From a bacterium (lineage in GTDB: Bacteria > JAUVQV01 > DATDCY01), in contig DATDCY010000001.1 of the NCBI GenBank assembly GCA_036524115.1, positions 1 to 30,201 of the forward strand: a DNA stretch of 30,201 nt. Direction: 5' to 3'. Within the stretch, counting starts at the first letter, position 1; each line of letters starts with the position of its first letter. Below the pieces are notes generated by a model. That model was not told the DNA's origin, searched no databases, and worked only from the letters and a program-made list of their open reading frames with translations. The position numbers were made by a program, and so were the translations under genes. This document shows positions 13,256-20,538 of this stretch, piece by piece.

Positions 13256-15180
13256 ACGGACGCCAGCGCATCCAGAAGGCCGCCATCGACGAGGCGGTCG
13301 CCTTCCTCAAGAAGGTCCCGCCCTTCCAGTTCCTCGAGGACCAGCCGCTGCGCGACCTGGCGCGCTCGATCGAGCTGGAGTACTACCCGACCGGCACCGT
13401 CATCCTCGAGCAGGGCGGGCCGCCGAGCGAGCACCTGCTCGTCGTCAAGAAGGGCGGCGCCAAGGTCTTCGTGCGTTCCGCCGAGAGCGAGGAGACCCTC
13501 GTCGACTACCGCGCGGAGGGCGACATCATCGGCTTCGTCTCGCTCTACACCGGCGACCGCTCCCGCACGAACGTCGTGGCCACCGGGGATACGATCTGCT
13601 ATCTCGTCGGCAAGGCCGACTTCCGCCGCCTGCTCGATGCCCACCCGCTGATCCGCGAGTACCTGCACCGCGCCTTCCTCACGAAGTACCTCGACAAGAC
13701 GATCCACGAGATGCGCACGCGCAGCGTCCTGGTCGGCGGCGGCGAGCGGCTGCTGTTCACGACGCCCGTGGGCGAGCTGGTCGGCGGGACGGTGGTCACG
13801 GCGCCGCTGGGCCTGACGATCCAGGCGGCCGCCGAGTTGATGTCGCGCAACCACATCAGCTCGCTGATCCTCGTCGACGGCGGCGGCGCGCCCGCGGGCA
13901 TCATCACGGATCGGGACATCCGCGACAAGGTGGTCGCCGCGGACCGCGACGTCGCCGGCCCGGCCGCGGAGATCATGAGCGCGCCGCTGGTGACGGCGGA
14001 CGCGCGCGACTACTGCTTCGAGGCGCTGCTGACCATGATCCGCCACAACATCCACCACGTGCTCGTCATGGAGTCCGGCGCCGTGAAGGGCATCATCACG
14101 AACCACGACCTGATGATCCTCCAGGGGACCTCGCCGCTCTCGGTCGTCCAGGAGGTCGAGCACCAGCAGGACATCCCCAGCCTCGCCGTCGCCTCGCGCA
14201 AGGTCTCGCAGATCGTCGGGCTGCTGCTCAAGGAGGGAGCGCGGGCGGCCAACATCACCCGCGTCGTCACCGAGCTCAACGACCGCATCGTGCGCCGCGT
14301 GCTCGAGATCGCCGAGCGCCGGGTCGGCCACCCGCCGGTGCGCTACGCCTGGCTGGCGCTCGGCTCCGAGGGGCGCGGCGAGCAGATCTTCCGCACGGAC
14401 CAGGACAACGCGCTGATCCTCGACGACGTCCCGGACGCGGACCTCGCCGCGGAGGCGCTGCGCTGGGCCGGGGCGTTCGCCGCCTTCGCGAAGGAGGCGC
14501 TGATCGCCTGCGGCTTCCCGCCGTGCCCCGCGGGGCTCATGGCGGCCAACCCCACCTGGTGCCAGCCGCTGCGCACCTGGCGCCGCTACTTCTCGGAGTG
14601 GATCGTCAACCCGGGCGGCGGCGGGCCGCTGCAGTCGGCGATCTTCTTCGACTTCCGCGTCGTGCACGGCGAGGCGCTGCTCGGCGAGCGGCTGCGCGAC
14701 CACGTCGTCGCGCAGCTGGCGGACCAGCGCGCCTTCCTCTCGTACGTCGTCAACCAGATCGTGACCAACCGCCCGCCCATCGGTTTCTTCGGCTCGTTCG
14801 TCGTGGAGAAAAGCGGCGAGCACAAGGACCAGCTCAACCTCAAGGCGCGCGGGATCAACCCGCTCGTCGACATGGTGCGTTTCTTCGCGCTGGAGAAGGG
14901 CTGCCGCGCGACCGGGACCCTCGAGCGGCTCGAGGCCCTGCGCGAGACCCACACCATCGTGCGCGAGCACGCCGAGGAGCTGGCCCAGGCGCTCGACTTC
15001 CTGCTGCTGCTGCGCGTGCACAGCCAGTTCCGGCAGGCGACCGACGGCGCGGAGATCGACAACTTCATCACGCCGAGCCGCCTGACGAACCTCGAGAAGC
15101 GCACGATCAAGGACGCCTTCCACCTCATCGCGCGGGTGCAGGACCAGGTGCTTGAGCGCTACAAGGCCTCCGTCCTCTGA
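13252..15180 (+). CDS. cNMP-binding / CBS / DUF294 nucleotidyltransferase-like protein
   Basis: A 642-aa cytoplasmic protein with four parts. A cyclic-nucleotide-binding-type beta barrel spans about residues 20-140 (ILEQGGPPSEHLLVVKKGGAK; EGDIIGFVSL). Two CBS motifs lie at about 172-292 (VTAPLGLTIQAAAELM; GIITDRDIRDKVV; GIITNHDLMIL). The DUF294 nucleotidyltransferase-like core is at about 360-475 with LGSEGRGEQIFRTDQDNALI (G371-S372, D383 and D385). The DUF294 C-terminal helical domain is at about 490-640. The GS...DxD motif is intact, so nucleotidyl transfer is possible, as in GlnD-like enzymes, but no target is known. This family often sits beside a DEDDh exonuclease gene, as here. ATG 13252 overlaps the stop of an 8-codon leader ORF. 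Confidence 0.9.
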   Translation: MNGRQRIQKAAIDEAVAFLKKVPPFQFLEDQPLRDLARSIELEYYPTGTVILEQGGPPSEHLLVVKKGGAKVFVRSAESEETLVDYRAEGDIIGFVSLYTGDRSRTNVVATGDTICYLVGKADFRRLLDAHPLIREYLHRAFLTKYLDKTIHEMRTRSVLVGGGERLLFTTPVGELVGGTVVTAPLGLTIQAAAELMSRNHISSLILVDGGGAPAGIITDRDIRDKVVAADRDVAGPAAEIMSAPLVTADARDYCFEALLTMIRHNIHHVLVMESGAVKGIITNHDLMILQGTSPLSVVQEVEHQQDIPSLAVASRKVSQIVGLLLKEGARAANITRVVTELNDRIVRRVLEIAERRVGHPPVRYAWLALGSEGRGEQIFRTDQDNALILDDVPDADLAAEALRWAGAFAAFAKEALIACGFPPCPAGLMAANPTWCQPLRTWRRYFSEWIVNPGGGGPLQSAIFFDFRVVHGEALLGERLRDHVVAQLADQRAFLSYVVNQIVTNRPPIGFFGSFVVEKSGEHKDQLNLKARGINPLVDMVRFFALEKGCRATGTLERLEALRETHTIVREHAEELAQALDFLLLLRVHSQFRQATDGAEIDNFITPSRLTNLEKRTIKDAFHLIARVQDQVLERYKASVL

Positions 15181-15225
15181 CAGAGCGGTGAAAGAAGCAT
15201 CCGGGCCCCTTTGACCGCTCTGTCA
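15178..15225. repeat. 12-bp perfect inverted repeat spanning the DUF294 stop codon
   Basis: TGACAGAGCGGT (15178-15189) and ACCGCTCTGTCA (15214-15225) are exact reverse complements with a 24-nt loop. The left arm starts with the TGA stop codon. The right arm ends 7 nt before the AGGAGG of the exonuclease gene. It could be an operator, an mRNA-processing hairpin or an attenuator; there is no T tract. Confidence 0.6.
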
Positions 15226-15248
15226 AGCGAACAGGAGGCGTGAACGGG

Positions 15249-15947
15249 ATGTGGCCGTTCCGGGGGAAGACGGAGGCGCGGCGCGAGCCGCTCGGCCCGC
15301 TCGCGGCGCGCTATGTCGTCATCGACACCGAGCTCACCGGCCTCGACGAGCGCCGGGACTCCATCGTCTCGCTCGGCGGCATCCGCGTCGTGGAGGGGCG
15401 GATCGACCTGGCCGACCGCTACTACGAGGTGGCGCGGCCGGCCGCCGAGCTGACGCCGACGAGCATCGTGCTGCACAACATCACCCCCGAGGAGACCAAC
15501 GGCCGCCCGGAGATCGGCGGACTGCTCCAGGGCTTCCTCGACTTCTGCGGCCGCGACGTCGTTGTCGGGCACTTCGTCGAGATCGACCTGCAGTTCCTGG
15601 CCAAGGAGCTGGCGCGCGCCCATCTCCCGCCGCTGGCCAACCGCGCGGTCGACACCTGGCCGCTCTACGACTGGCTCGCCGGGCGGCCGCCGCTCGATGG
15701 CGGGGCGGGTCTGCCGCGCCTGCACGATCCGCGCCTGCACGAGCTGGCCCAGGCCCTCGATGTACCGCCGGCGCGCGAGCACCACGCGCTGACCGACGCC
15801 TTCGTCACGGCGCAGGTCTTCCAGCGGCTGCTGCTGCGTCTCCCGCGCTGGGAGGTCGGGACGCTGGACCAGCTGCTGCGCATCGGCGACCCGGTGCGCG
15901 CGCGCGAGGGCGGCCACCGTGACGACGCGACGGCGCCCCTCGCGTAG
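15249..15947 (+). CDS. 3'-5' exonuclease, DEDDh (DnaQ-like) family
   Basis: A 232-aa protein with the exonuclease motifs in order: ExoI VIDTELTGLDERRDSIVSLG (D and E of DxE), ExoII GHFVEIDLQFL, and ExoIII HHALTDAFVTAQVF with the H and final D of the DEDDh type. The family removes nucleotides from 3' ends, as in DNA polymerase III epsilon; stand-alone copies may act in repair or RNA turnover. ATG 15249 is preferred over an in-frame GTG 9 nt upstream because AGGAGG (15233-15238) lies 10 nt before the ATG and only 1 nt before the GTG. It pairs with the upstream DUF294 gene, a recurring arrangement, and is followed after 5 nt by a histidine kinase gene. Confidence 0.88.
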   Translation: MWPFRGKTEARREPLGPLAARYVVIDTELTGLDERRDSIVSLGGIRVVEGRIDLADRYYEVARPAAELTPTSIVLHNITPEETNGRPEIGGLLQGFLDFCGRDVVVGHFVEIDLQFLAKELARAHLPPLANRAVDTWPLYDWLAGRPPLDGGAGLPRLHDPRLHELAQALDVPPAREHHALTDAFVTAQVFQRLLLRLPRWEVGTLDQLLRIGDPVRAREGGHRDDATAPLA

Positions 15948-15952
15948 CCATC

Positions 15953-18202
15953 ATGGTCGCGCTGCTGCAGACCACCCTCGCCTCGCTGACCGCGGTGGCG
16001 GCGCGGCTCGTGCGCCGCTCCAAGCGGATCGTCGTGGCCATCAGCTTCGGGCTCTGCGTGCTGATCCTCGCCCTCGGCTCGCTCTCCTACCGCTCGGTGA
16101 AGGAGGTCGTGACGGAGGACTTCAACCAGCAGCAGCTGGTGCTGGCCCAGTACGCGGCGCGCCAGATCAGCCACAGCCTCGCCATGCTCCGCAAGGAGCT
16201 GCGCCTGCTCGGGCGGGCGCCGGCGCTCCAGTACCAGGAGCGGCTCGCGATCGCCGGGCGCCTCGAGAGCGCGTTCATGAGCGTGAAGGACGACGGGGCG
16301 GCGCAGCTGCGCTTCGTCACCGCGCCGGGCGGGCTCGTCCACCTCTACGACGGCCCCGGCTACCGCCGCGCCGCGCCCGACGCCGAGGACACGCTGCACC
16401 TGCTCTGGGCCGCGGACCCCGCCAACCGCGACAAGGTCCTCGTCACGCCGGTCACGCCGGTCGCGGACCGTCCCGGGGTGCTGCTGATGCGCATGGTGCA
16501 CCCGGTCTGGCAGGACGCGATCGACGAGTCCCACCCGACGCCGACGCGGGCGTTCGCCGGCGCGCTCGTCTTCGTCGTCAACGCCGTCGAGCTCACCGGC
16601 GCGGTGACGCGCGACATCCGCTCGGGCCGGACCGGCTACGCCTGGGTCATCGACGGCAGCGGCACCTTCCTGCACCACCAGGAGGCGTCCTTCATCGGGA
16701 AGAACGCCTTCGAGGCGCGCGCCGAGAAGATGCCGACGATCTCGTTCGCCCGCATCAACGAGATCCAGAAGACGCTCATGCTCGCCGGCAAGGAGGGGAC
16801 GAGCTGGTACATCTCGGGGTGGCACCTGGGCGTCGAGGGGAAGGTCCGCAAGCTCATCGCCTACGCGCCGATCCGGGTGGCCGACCAGGAGGGCGGGCCC
16901 GTCTGGTCGGTCGCGGTCGTCGCCCCGATCGCGGAGGTCGAGGGGCAGATCCACGCGATCCAGATGCGCGGCACGCTGCTGCAGGCGGTGATCATCGCGG
17001 TCTTCGTGCTCGGCACGGCCGTCATCGTCTCGCTCATGGCGCGCTGGTCCGACGAGCTCGAGCGCGAGGTCGCCCACCAGACCGCGGAGCTGACCAAGTC
17101 CGAGCAGCGCTACCGCTCGCTCGTCGAGAACGCGGGGGACGCGATCTTCACCGCCGACCGCGCCGGCACGGTCCTCTCGATCAACGCCTCCGGCGCCAAG
17201 CTGCTGCGCCGCCCCGCCGAGGAGATCGTCGGCCACAATCTCTCCGAGCTCCTCACCTGTCCGACGGCCGAGGAGCCGCTGCTGGCCATCGACGAGGTCT
17301 TCGAGAGCCGCAAGGGCCGGCAGATCACGCACCTGGTCAAGCTCGGGGACCGCGAGCTGTGGCTGGACACCAACTTCCGGCGGCTGCTCGACGAGGAGGG
17401 GAACATCTACGCGGTGCTCGGCATCGCCCGGGACATCACCGACCGCAAGCTCATCGAGGAGCAGAGCTACAACACGGAGAAGCTCGCGTCGCTCGGCACG
17501 CTCGCCGCGGGCGTGGCACACGAGATCAACAACCCGCTCACGGTCATCCTCGGCTTCACCGACCTGCTGCTCGAGAAGGCGGAGAAGGGGTCGGAGACCG
17601 AGGAGGCGCTGCGGACCATCGAGACGTACGGCAACAAGGCGCGCAAGGTCGTCGAGAACCTGCTGACGTTCGCGCGCCGCAAGGAGCACAGCGAGGACGA
17701 GGTCGACGTCAACGCCTGCCTGGAGGCGGTCCTCGCGGTGCTCGGCAACTACCTGCTCGTCAACCGCATCTCGATCCGCAGCCACGAGCTGGCGCCGGGC
17801 CTGCCGCCGGTGCGCGGGGACGCCGACGAGCTGCAGCAGGTCTTCCTGAACATCATCAACAACGCGGTCTACGCCATGAAGACGGAGGGCGGCGGCGAGC
17901 TCAGCGTCCAGACGCGGGTCGGCGAGGGGGGCAGCTGCGTCGAGGTGCTCATCTCGGACACCGGTCCGGGCATCCCGCCGGAGGTGCGCACGCGGATCTT
18001 CGACCCGCTGTTCACGACGAAGAAGGTCGGCGAGGGCACGGGCCTCGGCCTCTCCGTCTCGTACGGGATCGTCGCGCGCCACCGCGGCACGATCGCCGTG
18101 GAGACGGCGACCGCCGCGGAGTCGAAGCACCCGGGCACGACGTTCATCATCACGCTGCCGGCAGTCGTGCGTGAGAAGGCCGGCGGTGGGGGTGCGGCGT
18201 GA
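15953..18202 (+). CDS. Membrane-bound PAS sensor histidine kinase
   Basis: A 749-aa two-component kinase. The first membrane segment is at about residues 26-46, the second at about 340-364. The roughly 290-residue segment between them is extracytoplasmic and looks like a Cache-type sensor (GYAWVIDGSGTFLHHQEASF is typical). A PAS domain follows at about 383-500, with a conserved end GIARDITDRKLIEEQ. The HisKA H box is VAHEINNPLT (H523). The ATPase core has N box NIINNAVYAM near 633, G1 DTGPGIP, F box FDPLFTTKK and G2 GTGLGLSVSYGI. Phosphotransfer should be functional. The response regulator at 18540 is the likely partner, with 337 bp of gene-free sequence between. It starts 5 nt after the exonuclease gene. 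Confidence 0.93.
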   Translation: MVALLQTTLASLTAVAARLVRRSKRIVVAISFGLCVLILALGSLSYRSVKEVVTEDFNQQQLVLAQYAARQISHSLAMLRKELRLLGRAPALQYQERLAIAGRLESAFMSVKDDGAAQLRFVTAPGGLVHLYDGPGYRRAAPDAEDTLHLLWAADPANRDKVLVTPVTPVADRPGVLLMRMVHPVWQDAIDESHPTPTRAFAGALVFVVNAVELTGAVTRDIRSGRTGYAWVIDGSGTFLHHQEASFIGKNAFEARAEKMPTISFARINEIQKTLMLAGKEGTSWYISGWHLGVEGKVRKLIAYAPIRVADQEGGPVWSVAVVAPIAEVEGQIHAIQMRGTLLQAVIIAVFVLGTAVIVSLMARWSDELEREVAHQTAELTKSEQRYRSLVENAGDAIFTADRAGTVLSINASGAKLLRRPAEEIVGHNLSELLTCPTAEEPLLAIDEVFESRKGRQITHLVKLGDRELWLDTNFRRLLDEEGNIYAVLGIARDITDRKLIEEQSYNTEKLASLGTLAAGVAHEINNPLTVILGFTDLLLEKAEKGSETEEALRTIETYGNKARKVVENLLTFARRKEHSEDEVDVNACLEAVLAVLGNYLLVNRISIRSHELAPGLPPVRGDADELQQVFLNIINNAVYAMKTEGGGELSVQTRVGEGGSCVEVLISDTGPGIPPEVRTRIFDPLFTTKKVGEGTGLGLSVSYGIVARHRGTIAVETATAAESKHPGTTFIITLPAVVREKAGGGGAA

Positions 18203-18248
18203 GGTCTCTGAACTCCGCGCTCGACCGCAGCATGTCCGGCCCTGCGTT

Positions 18249-18291
18249 CGAAACGCACAACTCGCCCTGCGGGCTCAGACAGTGCGTTTCG
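18249..18291. repeat. Nested palindrome in kinase/regulator gap
   Basis: CGAAACGCAC (18249-18258) and GTGCGTTTCG (18282-18291) are exact reverse complements. Between them GCCC-TGC-GGGC forms a second hairpin. It looks like a dispersed palindromic repeat or structured RNA; no second copy is seen here. Confidence 0.5.
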
Positions 18292-18403
18292 CCCCTGCGG
18301 GGACACTCCGGTCCGAACGCTGCGGGACCCGAGCGCTCCGCAATGAGCCCTCCCGCCGCACCCCCACCGCCTTCCGAGCTGGTGCCGGCGGGAGAAGAGT
18401 CGC

Positions 18404-18409
18404 TACAAT
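18404..18409 (+). promoter_or_regulatory. -10-like hexamer before response regulator
   Basis: TACAAT; no good -35 at 16-18 nt. If used, the leader before ATG 18540 is about 125 nt and GC-rich. Confidence 0.35.
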
Positions 18410-18539
18410 CCGGGGAACTGACTGGGCGCAGGGGTGGCGCGAAGCGGGGGCCCCCCGGCGGCGCACAGCGGAGCGAGCACCGACGGGGGTGCGCAGCGAC
18501 AGGACCCCGCAGCCCGCACGCACACGGAGGGGAATGACC

Positions 18540-18953
18540 ATGGCACGGATACTGGCCGTCGACGACGAGCCCGGGATGCTCAAGCTGCTCGCCATGATCG
18601 TGCGCGAGAAGACGGCGCACGCCATCGAGACCACGAACAACCCCGTCGAGGCCGTGCAGATCGTGCGCCGCGGCGGGATCGACCTTGTCATCGCCGACCT
18701 GAAGATGCCCGGCCTTGACGGCAGCGAGCTGCTCGAGGCGATCCGGGCCTTCTCCGAGGTCCCCGTGATCATCATCACCGCGTTCGGCACGGAGGAGGCG
18801 GCCGCCGAGGTCCGGGAGAAGGGCGTCTTCGACTTCATCCTCAAGCCCTTCCGCAAGGAGCAGATCGTGCTCGCGATCGAGCGCGCCCTGGCCTGGGCGG
18901 CGCTCCAGCGCGAGAACCGGACGCTCAGGGAGCGGCTGGAGCCCTCGGCCTGA
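18540..18953 (+). CDS. Stand-alone receiver-domain response regulator
   Basis: A 137-aa single receiver domain. Acidic residues D8-D9, phosphoacceptor D53 (VIADLKMPG), T80 and K102 (FILKPFRK) are all present, so phosphorylation should be normal. There is no DNA-binding or other output domain; the last 25 residues form a helix (WAALQRENRTLRERLEPSA). ATG 18540 is preferred over ATG 18534 because GGAGG (18526-18530) lies 9 nt before the former and only 3 nt before the latter. It is the likely partner of the PAS kinase upstream and probably signals by protein contact or as a phosphorelay intermediate. Confidence 0.92.
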   Translation: MARILAVDDEPGMLKLLAMIVREKTAHAIETTNNPVEAVQIVRRGGIDLVIADLKMPGLDGSELLEAIRAFSEVPVIIITAFGTEEAAAEVREKGVFDFILKPFRKEQIVLAIERALAWAALQRENRTLRERLEPSA

Positions 18954-18969
18954 CACGGATCGGCCACCC

Positions 18970-18997
18970 TTGTAATTTTCGTTTATGGTCTTATCAT
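18970..18997 (+). promoter_or_regulatory. Promoter of serine protease gene
   Basis: TTGTAA (18970-18975), a 16-nt spacer and TATCAT (18992-18997) in a markedly AT-rich stretch. The leader would be about 28 nt and carries a GGAGGG ribosome site (19018-19023). Confidence 0.5.
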
Positions 18998-19030
18998 TAA
19001 TCCTGACCACAAAAGGGGGAGGGAAATGCC

Positions 19031-20032
19031 GTGAGCAGAAGGGTCGGCAGCAGGTCGGTGTTCCTGACGGTGATCACTTTGTTTCTGGCGGTGGCGTTCT
19101 CGGCTGGAATCGCTCTTTCACAGGAACTGGCCCTCAATCCCGGCACCGTTGCTTCGGACGGCGGGAATCTGACTGTCGCGGCGGAGGCGACGTTCACCGC
19201 CAGCTACCCGAGCAGGGGCTCGGGGATGCTGGCGGCGGGCGGGGTAACGCAGATCCCCGAGGCAGAGTTGAACGTGCCCACGATGGATGAACACCTGGGC
19301 CTCCAGACCGAGTCCATCATCGGCGTCGACAGCCGCCTTCGGGTCGGCACCACGACGACGTACCCGAGCCGGGCGATCGTCTATCTCTACGTGGTCTTCC
19401 CGAATACTGCCGCGTACTCGTGCACCGGCTGGATGATCGGTCCCCGCACGGTTGCGACCGCCGGCCACTGCGTCTACAGTGCCGGCGACGGCGGCTGGGC
19501 CACCAGCATCAAGGCCTACCCAGGCCGCAACGGCTCGACAGCACCCTACGGCTACCGCTGGGGTTATCGCGTCTTCAGCCCCCCGGGCTGGACCGGCTCG
19601 GCCAGCCAGTTCTACGACTACGGGGCGATCCAGCTCGCCGGGACGGCGATCGGCAACACCACCGGCTGGTTCGGCTTCCGGTGGCAGACCAGCAACTCTT
19701 TCCCCGGCTACTTCACGGTGCGCGGCTACCCGGGCGACAAGATCGGTACGCTCGCCGCCACCATGTGGACCATGAACGGGGCCGTGCTGGCAGGGGGTAC
19801 CCCGACCACGACGTACGGCAAGAAGCTGTGGTACCTGATGGACACCTACGGCGGGCAGAGCGGCTCACCGATCTACCAGACATGGGGGGGGCAGTGCTGC
19901 TACGGCGTCGGCATCCACGCCTATGGTGCGGCCGCATGGCCCGGCCCGACGCCGCCGTACAACAGCGGGACTAGGATTACCTCGGCGGTCTTCGCCAACT
20001 TGCTCAACTGGAGGAATTGGGTCTACCCGTAG
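19031..20032 (+). CDS. Secreted trypsin/V8-like serine protease
   Basis: A 333-aa exported protease. The signal peptide covers residues 1-31 (hydrophobic core VFLTVITLFLAVAFSAGIAL, then SQE). A propeptide-like segment of about 75 residues follows. The chymotrypsin-fold catalytic triad is visible: H146 in TVATAGHC, D196 in YDYGAIQL and S279 in GQSGSPIY. CTGWMIGPRTVATAGHC brackets the histidine with the usual cysteines. The spacing and sequence resemble glutamyl endopeptidase (V8-like, S1B). It starts at GTG 19031, 7 nt after GGAGGG; an ATG 5 nt earlier in another frame stops after two codons. Its base composition is less GC-extreme than its neighbours', which may mean acquisition or simply different amino-acid use. 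It acts outside the cytoplasm. Confidence 0.88.
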   Translation: MSRRVGSRSVFLTVITLFLAVAFSAGIALSQELALNPGTVASDGGNLTVAAEATFTASYPSRGSGMLAAGGVTQIPEAELNVPTMDEHLGLQTESIIGVDSRLRVGTTTTYPSRAIVYLYVVFPNTAAYSCTGWMIGPRTVATAGHCVYSAGDGGWATSIKAYPGRNGSTAPYGYRWGYRVFSPPGWTGSASQFYDYGAIQLAGTAIGNTTGWFGFRWQTSNSFPGYFTVRGYPGDKIGTLAATMWTMNGAVLAGGTPTTTYGKKLWYLMDTYGGQSGSPIYQTWGGQCCYGVGIHAYGAAAWPGPTPPYNSGTRITSAVFANLLNWRNWVYP

Positions 20033-20052
20033 CGCGGCCGGATCCGAACGGG

Positions 20053-20083
20053 GCCCCCGTCCCGCAGGTAGCGGGGCGGGGGC
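20053..20083 (+). terminator. Hairpin terminator after protease gene
   Basis: GCCCCCGTCCCGC and GCGGGGCGGGGGC form a 13-bp stem (one T-G pair) around loop AGGTA, followed by TCTTGCGCTT, a weak T-rich tail. It probably limits read-through into the next gene. Confidence 0.5.
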
Positions 20084-20115
20084 TCTTGCGCTTACAGACC
20101 CGAGGGGAGGACACG

Positions 20116-20517
20116 ATGGATGGCGCGCGGCACATCCTGGGGCTGGCCGCCCTCGCGGCGGGGCTACTCATGGCGGTCAACGCGCGTGCGGGCGCAGGCG
20201 ATGAGCCTGTGTCCGACGGGGGGGCGACCCGCCGGCCTCCCGTGCGCGCCTTCGTCGGCGTCAGGGGCGTCGTCACCGACACCGCCGGCGCTCCGCTGGC
20301 CGAGGTGGGCATCGCGGTGACCGCCGGCACGAGCCCCGTGCCGGAAATGCTGCGCCTGACCGCCCCGGACGGCAGCTACTCCTGGCCGCTTCCCCCCGGG
20401 ACATACTCCCTGACCGCCAGCCCCACTCTGGGCGGCTATCGCCCGCAGACGTTGGAGGTGACGGTGCCGGAGGGCGGGACCGCGCGGCTGGACTTCCAGC
20501 TTCAAGCCGAGCCCTGA
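20116..20517 (+). CDS. Small exported carboxypeptidase-regulatory-like domain protein
   Basis: A 133-aa protein with a signal peptide (residues 1-26, ending VNARAGA). From about residue 45 it has one CarboxypepD_reg-like beta sandwich: VGVRGVVTDTAGAPLAEVGI, PDGSYSWPLPPGTYSLTASP, and a closing LEVTVPEGGTARLDFQL. Such domains are structural add-ons or binding modules; a stand-alone copy has no predictable activity. GGGGAGG lies 5 nt before ATG 20116. A terminator-like hairpin separates it from the protease gene. It faces the glycosyltransferase gene tail to tail across 21 bp. Confidence 0.75.
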   Translation: MDGARHILGLAALAAGLLMAVNARAGAGDEPVSDGGATRRPPVRAFVGVRGVVTDTAGAPLAEVGIAVTAGTSPVPEMLRLTAPDGSYSWPLPPGTYSLTASPTLGGYRPQTLEVTVPEGGTARLDFQLQAEP

Positions 20518-20538
20518 GACACGCGGGCGGCGCGCCGA

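Larger units (their letters stand above)
18203..18539. other. 337-bp gene-free region between kinase and response regulator
   Basis: This holds a nested palindrome (18249-18291), a TACAAT -10-like hexamer (18404-18409) and a GC-rich 5' leader of about 120 nt. A 112-codon frame starts at a GTGA overlap with the kinase stop but encodes a low-complexity P/G/R-rich product with no family resemblance, so I do not call it a gene. Confidence 0.5.

Noticed and set aside
13216-15123. 635-codon minus-strand frame opposite the DUF294 gene
   Set aside because: Antisense shadow; the product is low-complexity and the plus strand encodes a full CNB-CBS-DUF294 protein.
15240-15248. GTG start for the exonuclease 9 nt before the chosen ATG
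   Set aside because: The AGGAGG would be only 1 nt away; the ATG has 10 nt spacing.
15665-18130. 821-codon minus-strand frame opposite the exonuclease and kinase genes
   Set aside because: Antisense shadow of GC-rich codon use; it spans two well-supported plus-strand genes.
18199-18537. 112-codon frame beginning with GTGA overlap at the kinase stop
   Set aside because: The overlap looks gene-like, but the product is P/G/R/S-rich, crosses a palindrome and shows no domain.
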